64,000 nt of DNA, taken from positions 3,165,023 to 3,229,022 of the forward strand of contig OY829663.1 of NCBI GenBank assembly GCA_963691815.1, written 5' to 3'. Positions 1-11,401 of this stretch are shown piece after piece; position 1 is the first letter of the stretch, and every line of letters starts with the position of its first letter. The translations under genes and the position numbers were made by a program. The notes below the pieces were generated by a model. It was not told the DNA's origin and ran no database searches. It worked only from the letters and a program-made list of their open reading frames with translations. This DNA is from Echiichthys vipera. Lineage: Eukaryota > Chordata > Actinopteri > Perciformes > Trachinidae.

Positions 1-639
1 CCTTTTTGCCGAATTCGGACGACAAACAGCAAAATCCTCTCCTCTACAGACGCCATGTTTGCGATTGTCTAAGCCGGTAATTTGCGAGTCGGTAACGTCC
101 GTAACAACGCTGAAACCAGACGCAGGTGTGAAGGGGAGTACCTAATCTGGATCTCGAACCTTTACGGTGCATGACTTGTGTTTCTGCTGCCCCCAGGTGG
201 CCAAAAAAGTCAAATCTAGCAAATTTAGAGAAAGTCCATAATAATATAAAGCTAATTTTGTGAAACAGAATAAATAATAACTGTATGGTCTAATTTAGCC
301 CCAGTGTGGATCCTGATTAATTGATTCTGACCACATTTCAGTGTGAAGTGCGTTTTTAAAGAGCCTGTTTTTGGGAACTCACTGGTTTGTGTTTAAAAGG
401 CTCCCTCCGGGGGTTAGAAGCTTAACTTTGGTGACACAGTGAGACCATCTGTCCGTCCTCCTCAGCCAGATCCGTGAACTCCGGGAGCTTGGCACTAATT
501 CAGCTGCAAACAGGGACGCGTGTAACAAGGGTTCCTGCATTTATTTATTTATTTATCTGATTTTTGTGCAGGATACTGATCCTTTCCTCCTCCTCCTCCT
601 CCTCCTCTTCTTCCTCCAAAACCACTTCGGCCCTTTAAC
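1..639. other. upstream intergenic sequence
   Basis: No coding region is visible. The segment has ordinary AT content, a short TTTA run near 541-556 and a CTC-rich run near 590-617. It lies immediately 5' of the CpG-rich leader of the receptor gene and may include distal promoter sequence. I cannot point to a TATA box or a defined promoter element with confidence. Confidence 0.4.
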
Positions 640-838
640 TTTCCCCGCGCGGGGACGTGACTGCACGGGGATTAAAGATTAGGATCTGGAACAGCCGGGA
701 GAGTCGTTGCATAATTAACTCCAGGATTGAGTTATTCCTCACTGGTCGCGTACGTACAGACGGTCTCCAGGTTTAAGTGGCACAACGTGGGCGGCGCGTC
801 GAGCACAAGAGCCGAAGACGCACGCAGCGGCTCCGCGC

Positions 839-895
839 ATGCAGGACTCAGAGGGTCTGAGGCAGAGGGACATGACGGAGGAACCTGCGGAGTGA
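839..895 (+). other. candidate upstream ORF 1 (18 codons)
   Basis: An ATG at 839 opens an 18-codon frame that ends in TGA at 893-895. A second in-frame ATG lies at 872. The frame is closed well before the receptor start at 1267. It counts as a uORF only if transcription starts upstream of 839, which is unknown. Confidence 0.3.
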
Positions 896-1034
896 GGAAA
901 AAAGATTGAATAAAAAAAAGGAGTTTTTGTGCCGGAGCCCGCCGCGGAGGAGCCTGCGGTGTCCGTGCGAGGGTGCGCGTCTCTCCGAGGTGGATCCCGG
1001 GGACGCAAAGTGTCCGGAGACGCATTGAATCCAC

Positions 1035-1091
1035 ATGAAATCATCTTTAATGGAGCAGAACATCATCCGCGCGGCTCACCCGGACACCTGA
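1035..1091 (+). other. candidate upstream ORF 2 (18 codons)
   Basis: An ATG at 1035 opens an 18-codon frame ending in TGA at 1089-1091. It lies 176 bases before the receptor ATG, inside the CpG-rich leader, and so is likely to be transcribed. It does not overlap the receptor frame. Mammalian CRHR1 is, as I recall, translationally repressed by an upstream AUG; whether this fish uORF does the same is inference. Confidence 0.4.
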
Positions 1092-1238
1092 TCGGTCCCT
1101 GTTTTCCTCCTCTGCTGACAGAAGTGACATTTCCAACAACAACAACAACAACAGCAGCGGCGTTTTTAGTGCGACTTGTCAAACTGGAGGATAATAATAA
1201 AAAAGCCCGAGGAGACGTTTAAAGGGACGCGCGTGAAC

Positions 1239-1247
1239 ATGATGTGA
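1239..1247 (+). other. minimal upstream ORF 3 (Met-Met-stop)
   Basis: Two consecutive ATG codons followed at once by TGA occur only 19 bases before the receptor ATG at 1267. Such a minimal uORF so close to the main start would be expected to lower initiation at the receptor start by allowing little time for re-initiation. The sequence is direct; the effect is inferred. Confidence 0.4.
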
Positions 1248-1266
1248 GGAATCATAAGGTGTGGAA

Positions 1267-1299
1267 ATGCGTCGCAAATGCTTCTTCTGGCTGCTTGAG
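1267..1299 (+). CDS. crhr1: crhr1 coding exon 1 (start and signal peptide head)
   Basis: This exon encodes the first 11 residues of the receptor, MRRKCFFWLLE, the start of a signal peptide with two arginines and a lysine before a hydrophobic stretch. I chose the ATG at 1267 because it is in frame up to the donor GTAAGT at 1300 and gives 11 codons ending in phase 0, the same length and phase as I recall for the first coding exon of human CRHR1. No other ATG in this frame lies nearby upstream. The exon is short and poorly conserved in residues, so the call rests on position, length, phase and splice signal rather than on similarity. A spliced transcript would confirm it. Confidence 0.75.
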
Positions 1300-1497
1300 G
1301 TAAGTTCTGCTTATTTCATTCAGAACCAGCAGAATAAAAGCAGCTGCATGTGTGTTTGTGCAGCGCGCCGTGAGCTCGACGTGCACGGGTTTCACAGTCC
1401 CAGCGTCCAGATGCCACTTCGGAGTCTTGTCTCCACCTCAAAGCTGTTAAAAAGCAGGGATATTAAAGTGAAACCCCGGAGCAGGGAGACGTGGAGG

Positions 1498-1513
1498 GTG
1501 TGTGTGTGTGTGT

Positions 1514-1556
<43 letters not shown>
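1498..1556. repeat. (TG)n microsatellite
   Basis: About 59 bases of TG repeats with a single TA interruption, 200 bases downstream of the first splice donor. Confidence 0.95.
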
Positions 1557-1559
<3 letters not shown>

Positions 1560-1665
1560 GCACCTTCACTGCAACAACAATCTGATGATAACAGTCATAA
1601 TAGTTTAATAACTGGCTGAAGCTGCAAATGTCCTGTTTACTCGTAAACACTGAAACATGAAGCAG

Positions 1666-1806
<141 letters not shown>

Positions 1807-1836
1807 CCATCCCAAGTGACAGGATTCCTCCGTCAG

Positions 1837-1866
1837 TGCTGCTGCTGCTGCTGCTGCTGCTGCTGC
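1837..1866. repeat. (TGC)10 trinucleotide repeat
   Basis: Ten uninterrupted TGC (CTG/CAG) units follow the long TG run after a 32-base spacer. The repeat is intronic and not in a recognised reading frame. Confidence 0.95.
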
Positions 1867-2020
1867 ACTCGGGACACTGGAGATTAAAAGTGTTTGAAGC
1901 AAGTGCACTTCCTGTTCTCATGCGTGTGTTTTTGGATCCCCCAAAGAAAAGTCCAATCGGCGTTTTGAAGTCTCGGAGAAGGGATTATTCTCTGATATCG
2001 TCTGAGGACATAAGGACACA

Positions 2021-2064
2021 GGGGGGGGTGATGTCCTACTGTCACGATACGCCCCCCCCCCCCC
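2021..2064. repeat. G8 and C13 homopolymers
   Basis: A run of eight G at about 2021-2028 and a run of 13 C at 2052-2064 lie 23 bases apart and could pair into a stem. Other long C or G runs occur at about 12541, 13591 and 52909 and are likely spots for assembly error. Confidence 0.7.
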
Positions 2065-3087
2065 ACGATAACCCCGGTGCAGCGATCCTGCGATACTCCG
2101 CACAGCGCGTGACACTTAAACACCGTATCTGTGTCCCTTAACAAGATGGACTTCCTCTAGAATGATGCAGGGGAGAGCGGGGTCGAGTGAAACACGGGGA
2201 CGAATGAAACACGGCGATTTCCTGGTAAACAACGCAAAGTCTGATACGTCAAATTTCGTCTCTACGTTCAGCACAAGAGACGGACCGACCCTGAGGATCA
2301 TCATGTAAGGGCGTCACACCCAGAGGCGGTTTAAAAGAAGACGCAAATATGTTTATGTGTTATTTATATTCTGAGAAATGATGTGAAATCTTAGCAGTGA
2401 TGAGTTCACTGGTATGTCGTCCGGTAGGTTGCATAAAAACAAGAGTAAGGTCGAGAGTTTGTTAAATTCTGCTGTTTCAAACGTCCTCATCTCTGTTTCA
2501 GCGTTAGAAACAAAAGTCCACTCAAGTCCAAAGGTAAAAAACTGCGAGATCATCCGACTAGTTTGAGTTTCCGTGGTCGTGCACATCTCACCCGACCGTG
2601 ATCCTTCTGATGAGTCTGCAGTTCAGTTTATTTTGTCCAAAAACAGAAAACACAAATAAAATGCATCAGAAATCAGTACACCCGTAACAAACTCAATGTG
2701 CAAAGTGTCATATAAAACATAAATAAATCATAAAATCAACATTACACATCCAAAAAGGAGAATTTCACGTCTCTGTTAGTCTCCTGATGTGACGTTTGCA
2801 AATGAAGCGGTTCTTCTGGAATGGCTCTTTATGAACCAAAGGAACCGAGTCGTGCACGAGAGCCGTTCTTTTGTGTCGTTCCACACGTGACGGTGACGGC
2901 TGCAGGATGCACAGACGGCTACTGAAAACACACCGAACCCTTTCACTGACCCTCAGTGTGTTCACATGCACATCAGTAACTGGAAAATGGTCTTTCCCCG
3001 GTTAAGGGAATAATCGGATCATTGAAGTCCTTCTCGTAAAAAAGGGGGTGAATGTGTAAATGAGGGAGTAACTCCGGTGCAGACAAC

Positions 3088-3137
3088 GAAGAAGACGACG
3101 AAGAAGAAGAAGAAGAAGAAGACGAAGAAGAAGAAAC
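3088..3137. repeat. GAA/GAC trinucleotide tract
   Basis: A purine-rich tract of GAA units with interspersed GAC units. It gives a spurious serine-rich frame on the opposite strand. Confidence 0.85.
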
Positions 3138-4061
3138 GGGGGTTGAATGGTAGAATGATGGAGTAACTCTTCCTCCAGTGCAGTAGGTGCTGCTTGAATA
3201 CGCCTTTATTTTCACCTTCACCTTTGTCAGAATCACAAATGGAGGGAAAATGGATGACTTTTGGACAGAACCAGGACAGAAACAGGTCTTCTTGGTCGTG
3301 ATGCTAGTTGCCATGGTGAAGTCCTCCCTGGCTTTAAAGGGAATGCACTATTGTTGTTGTTTTCATGTTGTTTTGGGCGCCGTTGCTTCCTGGTTTCTTC
3401 TATTTCCTGTTCTAAAGCCACTGCGGTGGAGTGGGGAGGGGGGGTTCGAACCAAAGGAGCATGTGCAGACGGAAAACCCGATAATCAGTTGAGCTGTTTA
3501 CACGCAGGAATAATCAGGGACTGAAGGAGTTCTCTGGGTCTGTTAACGGGGGTTTGAGAACTCTGATAACGTCATTCACATGGTGTTTGAGTATCAGGAG
3601 TATGACCGTAACCTGCCAGAATATAACCAGGGTTTTAAACTGCAGGGAAACACACTGACCTTTATCCAACATGGGCGACGATGAACTGCTCTCTGAGATG
3701 AACCGACTCCCGTCAAAGAGCCGTTACCCCCGCTTCATCGCCCCTCCTTCTCCTGTCAGTCTGTGATCTGCTGAACTTGAGTTTATTTGTAATTAAATCC
3801 GTCTTTGCTAACAACTGTGCTGCCATAAGCAGCGCGGCGGGAGTGAGGAGAAGGAGGTGTCAGCGATGTCAAGCCTCCAAAGACGTTCATCACAGAGGAC
3901 AAAGAATTAGAGCTTTAATAATTAAATACAGCTGGAGTCAAGACATGAAACCAGACGGCTCACTGATGGGTTAAAGCTGAACGTGTTACGTGGTCCCTCC
4001 CCCTTCACAGTAAAACTGGAAGTACATCGAACCGTCTGTTGAGTGGCTGTTTCGGAGAAGA

Positions 4062-4333
4062 TTGGTCTCCGCTCACTCAGCTGCTGGGACGAAGAACGCC
4101 CCCTTCACTGAGGCTCCCAAGCAGCTGCAGGATTGGCTAACTCCATTTCACCCAGTGCCAGCCTACAGTAGCTGCACCCAACAACCGGCAACCCTGGCAA
4201 CCAGGAACGGCCAACGCTATCGGCTGCTACCATGGAAACACAACGGGACAGGAAGTCATTGTCAAACCCTTCAATACTTTCATTCTGTAGCCATCAAAAC
4301 GCCCCGTGGGTGAATTACTATTATTTTTAAATA
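4062..4333 (+). mobile_element. partial copy of a short DNA element, family B
   Basis: This segment matches the interior and right side of the longer copies at 11402-11922 and 62926-63500 (reverse). Shared parts include the CTCAGCTGCTGGGAC block near 4077 and the AAAACGCCCCGTGGGTG block near 4297. The left end is missing. No transposase is encoded, so it is a non-autonomous remnant. Confidence 0.75.
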
Positions 4334-4445
4334 TAAGTGTGTGTGTGTGTGTGTGTGTGAGTATCAATAATGTTTCAGGAAGAAATTATAGCGATATTTT
4401 CTCCCACCACTGTTAAAGACGCCTGAGGTGAATCATGCCTCCTAC

Positions 4446-4537
4446 TGTGTGTGTGTGTGTGTGTGTGCGTATGTGTGTGTGTGCGTGTGTGTGTGAGTGT
4501 GCGTGTGTGTGTGCGCGTATGTGTGCGTGTGTGTGCA

Positions 4538-4629
<92 letters not shown>
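4446..4629. repeat. (GT)n microsatellite, partly interrupted
   Basis: About 184 bases of GT with GC, GA and AT interruptions in the first half and a pure run in the second half. A smaller GT run precedes it at 4338-4358. Confidence 0.95.
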
Positions 4630-4632
<3 letters not shown>

Positions 4633-4918
4633 CAGAACTAAGAATAGTCAAGAATCCTTTCGTCCTGTCCTTTTTTAAAATCCCTCCTGCTTTCTATTCG
4701 CGTCCCCATTGTTGTGATTTAAGAGCTCGGGGCTCCGCGTCCACTGCAGCTCCCGTTTGGCAAAAGGTCAAAAAGTAACTGAGTACATTTACTCGATTAC
4801 TTAAGTTCAATGTCAGCAAGTGGAAGAAGTACTCTGATCTTTTCACACAGCGTACAAACACAAGTTACAAGTGAAAAGGTATTTACTGTCTTTAGTGCAA
4901 ACGCATTACCATCAAAAT

Positions 4919-5222
4919 CCATTCATCATCTTCAGCCACTTGTCCCTGTCGGGGTCACGGGGGGGCTGGAGCCGATCCCAGCTGACATGGGGCGTGAGGC
5001 GGGGTCCACCCTGGACAGGACGCCAGTCTATCACAGGACACATAGAGACGAACAGAGACAGACAACCATTCACACCTACGGGTGATTTAGAGTCATCAAT
5101 GAACCCAACACCTGCACGTCTTTGGACTGTGGGAGGAAACCGGAGAACCCGGAGAAAACCCACGCAGACACGGGGACAACATGCTAACTCCACGCAGAAG
5201 GGCCCCAGCCGGGATTCAAACC
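4919..5222 (-). mobile_element. tRNA-type SINE-like repeat, family S1
   Basis: One of three copies of a common teleost interspersed repeat; the others are 37825-38108 (+) and 54911-55230 (-). Read on the minus strand it begins with a B-box-like GGTTTGAATCCCGGCTGG, continues through a conserved body with the TCCAAAGACGTGCAGG block, and ends in a GATGATGAATGG-type tail. The B-box and simple tail point to a tRNA-derived SINE mobilised by a LINE. Confidence 0.75.
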
Positions 5223-5751
5223 ATTGTTTTGAAACGGTCGTTTGGTGTTTAGCCGTATTTTTGGAGTCAGAGGCGACCATATTTGGAGACGAGGGTGGAG
5301 CTGGGAGGACTGCTCAGGTGCAGCGCTAAGCTAAACGCTAAGGAGCGATACTTGTAGTGATTTTCACCCAGCTGACGTCTACGGAAGCCCTACAGGGTCA
5401 TACATACATGCATACATTTTATTTCCTGCGTTTCCCCGTGATACCGAGATAATTAAACGACAGTGTAGTCTGTTAAATCACTGCAGGGAACATCATTGAG
5501 TGAGTCAGTGTCAGAGGAGCAGGAGGATATGGATCACCATCACAGACCTCTTCAATCAGAGCCTGACACATGAAACACCTTTATTCTGTCACGGGTAATG
5601 TTCACATTAGTGTGCGTCATCATCAAGGAGGCGGTTGGTACGGCTTCAGCTGTATCAGAGGCCTGTAATGAGAAGTCTTTACAAGGCATGACACGTCAGG
5701 TGGGATGGAAATCTCATGTTTCATTCATTTTCCATCAGATTAATCATCTCT

Positions 5752-5955
5752 TTATCACGAGAAAACGGAGGAAAAATATCGAATTATCACGAGAAAACGG
5801 GGAAAAATATCGAATTATCACGGAAAAACAGGAAAAATGCAGAATTATCACGAGAAAATGGGGAAAAATATCAAATTATCACGAGAAAACGGGGAAAAAT
5901 ATCGAATTATCACGAGAAAACGGGGAAAAATATCGAATTATCACGAGAAAACACG
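5752..5955. repeat. 30-bp minisatellite
   Basis: About seven head-to-tail units of the form AATTATCACGAGAAAACGGGG followed by AAAAATATCG. The units are closely similar, with one shortened variant near 5820-5850. Confidence 0.9.
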
Positions 5956-6158
5956 GAGGAAATGAAACGTATGCATGTTTGACCCTTTAGGGCTTCCGTA
6001 GACGTGAATCCCCTGATGGATTTCTTTCTTTTTAAGTTATATTTTGGGGCTTTAACTCCCAGTCCAGTTGAAGATTGACAGGAAGCAGGAGAGAGGAGAT
6101 GACGTGCAGCAAAGGGCCGCAGGTCAGAGTGGAAACTGGGCCGCTGCGGCGAGGACTT

Positions 6159-6716
6159 TAACGGCGCACTCACACTGTTCCTCCGCACCGTGCCCCGTGC
6201 TTTAGGGTCCTTGTCCCCCCCTCCAGGCCCGTTTGTACTCACACTACCTGGGCCTCGGAGAATGCTTCTTGCTGCCTATACGTCATCACGCCGTAACACG
6301 TCACACGCATTGATGACGTCATGGCGATGCGTGGCTTTGTTTCCAGATCTTTCCGTAGACCTCTGAGTTTTTGTGCGTCTTGTCGACTGTTTTTGAATCT
6401 TTTCATCGACCAAATCTGCAGTAAACACTCCACCTCCGCATCACACCAACGTGAACCTTTCACCGCCATTGTTTGAAATGTCCGCGCATGGTCCCTCCTT
6501 CTTTTTTCTACGTCCCAACAGGCGCACAGGAAATGACCTCAGAACCGCCGTAGGCCTCGTGCTCGTACATGTGCACACGCTCGTGCTCGTACATGTGCAA
6601 ACGTACTTTACTAAAGCCCACCTCTCTCTCAGAGGGGCCGTGGACGACCCGCTGGCCGCAGTTATGCGCGGAGTGGTTGCACTCACACTGGTCAGCACAG
6701 TGTGAGTGCGCCCTAA
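6159..6716 (-). mobile_element. PIF/Harbinger-like short element, family A copy 1
   Basis: The copy is bounded by TAA on both sides (6159-6161 and 6714-6716) and by inverted ends related to GGGCGCACTCACACTGT and ACAGTGTGAGTGCGCCC. A TAA target duplication and ends of this kind suggest PIF/Harbinger ancestry. The minus strand keeps an open SANT-like frame. The internal TGACGTCA palindrome is at 6314-6321. It has no transposase and is non-autonomous. Confidence 0.8.
6239..6469 (-). pseudogene. SANT/Myb-like ORF fragment in family A copy 1
   Basis: An open minus-strand frame of about 76 codons starts MAVKGSRWCDAEVECLLQIW. The pattern W...AEVE.LL.IW followed by a basic stretch resembles the first helix of the Myb/SANT-like DNA-binding protein that PIF/Harbinger elements encode beside their transposase. 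Only the beginning of such a domain is present and the later tryptophan helices are lost. I take it as a relic exon carried by the transposon, not a host gene. Confidence 0.5.
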
Positions 6717-7962
6717 GCCCCTTTTCCTGTACTTTGAGTATGATTTTGAAAGCACGACTTCTACTTCCGGCGAGGGTTTGTACGTTATCGTGTGACACAA
6801 AGGATGCGAATGCTTGTTCCGCCGCCGCGCTGAAGAGACACAGGCTCGTTTCATCCCGTCAGTTATTGAACTTTAATTAGCTGGAAGGAGGTGCAGCAGT
6901 TCAGTGGGTCACTGTACTGCGTTCTGATACCTGCCCGGGATTCAGTGAGCGTGAAACAGACGCAGCGAGCCGTCAGCAACACACTTTGAAATCTGGGGCA
7001 GTCCAACATTATACATGATGTGACTACACACACACACACACACACACAGTGCTGGTACTTCACATTTCAGGCTGCTGCGAGCGTCCAGTGTGACTGTGCT
7101 CTTTACACCTCGCACTGACACATTTACTGGCACAAAAAAGCAGGAATTTAAAGCAACTTTGTCCTTGATTTCTGTCTGTGAGGAGAAAAGAGTGTTTACC
7201 GTTTCAGATGTTGCATTATTGAGAGGAATGTTTTATTCAGGAAGGAAGTGAAACGATGGGTTATGGGTAATAGTAGCCTCCCCCTCGTGTCTGTACTCAA
7301 GGGCAGCCGCACCGACATGTAACCTAGATGGGGGTCAGCTCGGAGGGCAAACAGAAAAACAAACTGATGACATCTCGCCGTCTCTGCTTTCTGCCACGAA
7401 CAGATGCCGCCTGTACGCTGCAGTTTGTCTCAGATGCAAAAGCACAATGCGCACAATCACCGCGCGCTCTCTGGAACCGTTCACATCGGTCAAAAAGAAA
7501 TCCAGTTGAGATCAAAGTGAGCGCATGGAAGAAATGAACCCACCGTGCCGTCGTTTAACCCACCCTTTCCATCAATGGAGCAGCTGCCGCGTAAAGCCTC
7601 TTTCACACACATTTCCTGGTAAATGATTGGGTTAACCTTTCATGCACCGCTGATTGTCACCATTCACACGTGCAGCAGCATGTGGGAACATTTCCGCCTC
7701 GTGCCTTTTCACACTGGTGATGGAAATGACAGGATAGAAGGAAGGAAGGGCGCTCCAACTGTGCATTTGCAGTAAAATCGCAGCAATTACTCAATTAGAT
7801 TATTAGATTAGATTAGATTGGAAACTTTATTAATCCCCAGTGGGGGGAGAAGTCAACTATAACAATGATCGCCAACTATTTGGATAAACAGTGAAATGTT
7901 TTTAGTCATTTTTGAAGATAAAGAAGTCCAAAGTTCTGGTTTCTTGAGTAGGGTTAGGGTTT

Positions 7963-7999
7963 TGGCCCGGTGCGGAAGGACAGTGTGAGTGCACTCTTA
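7963..7999 (+). mobile_element. solo right end of family A element
   Basis: A short sequence with GGTGCGGAAGGACAGTGTGAG followed by TGCACTCTTAA matches the right terminus of family A copies, with nothing of the interior next to it. It is a terminal remnant. Confidence 0.6.
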
Positions 8000-8004
8000 A
8001 ATTA

Positions 8005-8310
8005 CAGATGATAAACGCTGCCTGTACTTGACTCCTGACTCTGTGTCAGCTCAGTTAGAGACACAGGAAATTAAAAATAAATGACTCCCGGTCCCAGAAA
8101 AGAATCTCAACATTGACTCCCACTCCCGTTTATCTGGTAACGTGTTCTGTTAGCTTAGCTCCCGTGCGGTGGAGCTAATGTTGCTAAATCTGTAAACGTC
8201 AGCCAGATTGACGCATCTCCATCCCCCCAACGTCACATACATGCCCTTTTTCGGTCAGAGGAAATGAGGCGGAGTCGAAGTCTGACAAGATGGAGACTCT
8301 CGTAGACGAG
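8005..8310 (+). repeat. interspersed repeat R1, copy 1
   Basis: This stretch matches the reverse complement of about 31340-31640. Shared blocks include GACTCCCACTCCC near 8113, GAGCTAATGTTGCTAA near 8172 and GTCACATACATGCCC near 8231. No coding capacity or terminal repeats are evident, so the class is unknown. Confidence 0.7.
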
Positions 8311-9006
8311 GACGATTGGATCAAGTTGAGAGAATGAACCTCGACGGAGACGCTACGTCTGTTTTTATACAGTCTGTGTTCACCTCACACCCGTACTGGC
8401 ATTTTCCCGCTCTTCAGGCGCAGCAGATTTGCCTGAATATCTATCCCTGCTCACATTCACACACGGCCGTATGCAGATCTCAGGGAAAGACCTCGCGTGT
8501 CGAAGGGGCTCTGCATTGTTTTTGTGGTAAAAACAGGCAGATCGTGTCACATGAGACCCGGCACATACATGCACATAACCCCATCTGAGCTGCACACTGT
8601 AGTTTTATAATTATGTGCATTATTTAATGTTCTCCCCTCTCCGCACACATGTAAAGTAGGCTGCCACGCACGCCGTGCACAAACAATAACATTGTGAATT
8701 GAGCATCACGGCCCCTCCAAGAAGGCAAAGTCAGTGACTCTCTACTTTATCGCATCCTCGTATCTGTAAACATGAAAGTGTTGACGAGGGGGGGAAATGA
8801 TTAGGAGACTACAAAGTGCTCCGAATTAGGCGAGAGGAGTCGTTAATGCATGCATCCTCTGCTCAAGGGCAGCGAGAGCCTTTCAGATGGATTCAGCTTC
8901 ACCCACTGTACTTGAGGGAATTAAAGGAACACGGAGCAAAGATGTATTTTACATGATTCGTTTGAATGTTTGATGCCCTGATTTGTCGCTTTTGTCTGTT
9001 TCGCAG

Positions 9007-9094
9007 GTGTGTGCCGTCATCAGCCTCCTTCCTTCGGGCTCTTTAGCAGATCTGACATGTGAAGCTCTGCTCATGCTGTCGGGGAACGTCTCAC
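9007..9094 (+). CDS. crhr1: crhr1 coding exon 2 (signal peptide end, first cysteine)
   Basis: The 88-base exon encodes residues 12-40, starting VCAVISLLPSGSLADLTCEA. It completes the signal peptide, probably cleaved near Ala25, and opens the extracellular domain with Cys29, the first of six conserved cysteines. An N-glycosylation sequon lies at Asn38-Val-Ser. It is flanked by TCGCAG before 9007 and donor GTAAGT at 9095, and ends in phase 1. Its 29 whole codons equal the count I recall for human CRHR1 exon 2, whose CESLSLASNIS aligns with CEALLMLSGNVS here. It follows intron 1 and joins exon 3 or, if that is skipped, exon 4, in the same phase. Confidence 0.88.
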
Positions 9095-10103
9095 GTAAGT
9101 CCATGTTTACAACAACAGCTGTTGAAGGCTGGCGCAGACCCCCCCTGGTAGCTCCTCTGTTACAACAGGCCGTGATTGCATTGATTTTCAGTCATTCTCC
9201 ATTTCACGTCCACTAAATGCCAAACCGTCGTCCTCCATCACAACCTCCTCCTTGTTGATATTGGCACAGTGTCTTTTGTTGTTACTGCGTCTCCACGTAG
9301 ACCTCACACGCGCAGCAATAGACGGTGATTAAACACATCAAACACACCCAGAGAGCACACACACACACACACACACACCAGCGTGCACGTACAGTATGTA
9401 CAGGCATTAAGTTCTCGTTGGCCTCTGGGTTTAATCCTCGTTAAGATGCGAGTTGCTCCCTCAGAGATAATAACAATAATAACGATGTCTGTGCTGTTGT
9501 TAAGCTGCCACATTGCTCTGTGATGACTCGGCCGGGCGTCCAACTTTTCCATCACTGGTGAAAACGTGTACGGTGTGACGTAACTACGCACAACGTAGGG
9601 TTGCAACTAATGACTAACCAGTGAATCACTTTAATCTGAGAAATGTCACCGTGCTGCGTTCATGGTCTTGTTTTTGTGCAGTTCAAACCCCCAAAAATCA
9701 GTTTAAAAGTGAAAAAAGCAGCAAATAAGCACGTTTTTACTCCATTTACCAACTTTAATGATTATGGATTATTGAAAGTTGTAAAAGGAGCGGTCAAACT
9801 AAAGACACACTGCGTTCCCATACATCAGTTATGTTCTGATTCAAAGTTCTTTATCTAACACGTCGAGCGGTTTTGCACATGTGAAAACTGTTACGCTAAG
9901 GTTAGCAAGCCGGCTAAAAGCACTTCCTTTCATACTTTCACAGTATTTTAAAGCACTTTAAGCTGCTTTATAAATAAATAAACACATGGAGATCTGACAG
10001 TGACTCGTCTGGATGAGAAAACACTGTTGTGATTAGACGCAGTTTAAAATTCACGTCCAGTATTAAAACCTCCCCGTCCAGAACCAAACACTGCCAACTC
10101 ACT

Positions 10104-10382
10104 TACACACACACACACACACACACGCACGCACAGAGAGAGACACACACACACACGTACACACACAGAGGAACACACACACACACACGCGCACACACAC
10201 ACAAAGAGACACACGCACACGCACACACACAAAGAGACACACGCACATGCACACACACATACACAGAGACACACACACACACACACACACACACATGCGC
10301 GCACACACACACAAACACACACGCACACACACAGACGCACACAGACACAGAGGCGCACACACACACACACGCACACAGAGGA

Positions 10383-10413
<31 letters not shown>

Positions 10414-10497
10414 CAAAGAGACACACGCACACACAGAGACACACACACACATGCGCACACACACACACACACATGCACGCACACACACACACACATG

Positions 10498-10534
<37 letters not shown>

Positions 10535-10663
10535 ACGCAAACACACACGCACACACACAGACACACATACGCACACACACACACACAGAGGCGCACGCAC
10601 ACACACGGACACACACACACACACACAGACACACACACACACACACACACGCCCACACACACA
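10104..10663. repeat. complex CA-rich microsatellite block
   Basis: About 560 bases of CA repeats broken by GC, GA and AT dinucleotides in blocks such as ACACACAGAGACACACACAC. All long frames across it are artefacts of the dinucleotide period. Confidence 0.95.
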
Positions 10664-11401
10664 TTAGGGGTAATAAGGACACCTGCAGAAGATAACCAAA
10701 TGAAACCAGCGTGCGTTCTCGCGATCAGCAGCCAATTAAGCCGCAAATCAAGACAAAGTAAACGCCCCGTCATGATGAACAGGAACACAAAATGCATGCA
10801 GCTCAGCTTAAACACGCCAGATCACATCAAGAAATGACTGCGTCAGCTAAAAGATAAAAGATTAAATGTAGAAATGAGTCCGTCAGCTAAAACATCCCTG
10901 TGGCTGTCACACACACGCCCTTTCAGGCCTCAGATGGGGCGTGCTAATGCTCCCCGGCTCCATATCCTCTTCATATGACTCATTAAGGAGACCTCTTTAA
11001 ATGGTTTTATCCTCTCAGCTTTGCCTTCTTCCCCCGGTCAAGTGTTCAAAGTATGTTTCCCTCATCACTGTGTTGAAATTACCCACAGACGGCTTATAGC
11101 GCACTGATTATTATGATTATCCTCCTGGAGAACTATGCCCTCAAATGTGCAGACACACTGATATCTTCACACAGGCTGAGTGGGTTTTTATTATTCAAAG
11201 TGCATCTGAAACGTCCGACCCCCTTTGTTTTCTTTGCTATTTGAGCTGCGGCGTTAGTCGTCATCAAACCCTCACAAAACCCAACACCGTGCTCGTCGTC
11301 GGCAGCGATGGAGGATGTTTTCAGATGCTTTACTTAACGAAAAGTATGAATATATCTACAGAATATCAGGAATGACTCCACAAGTGGGTTGGAAATGTTA
11401 C

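Larger units (their letters stand above)
640..1266 (+). promoter_or_regulatory. crhr1: CpG-rich promoter/5' leader of crhr1
   Basis: This stretch is clearly richer in G+C and CpG than its surroundings, for example around 645-670, 790-845 and 930-1030. It runs straight into the first coding exon without an obvious splice acceptor. I infer that it holds the core promoter and most of the 5' untranslated leader. The transcription start cannot be fixed by eye. Several upstream ATG codons occur in it and are listed separately. Transcript 5' ends would settle its extent. Confidence 0.5.

Noticed and set aside
3187..3524. Two overlapping 87-101 codon frames in intron 1
   Set aside because: No domain recognised and the overlapping frames are equally plausible; nothing supports coding.
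5752..5955. CRISPR-like array of about 30-bp repeats
   Set aside because: Units are directly adjacent with no unique spacers, and the genome is vertebrate; it is a minisatellite.
10029..10837. Long Thr-His or Cys-Val frames on both strands
   Set aside because: They are products of CA/GT dinucleotide repeats, open by periodicity. The same holds at 1447-1921, 4435-4778 and 39710-40012.
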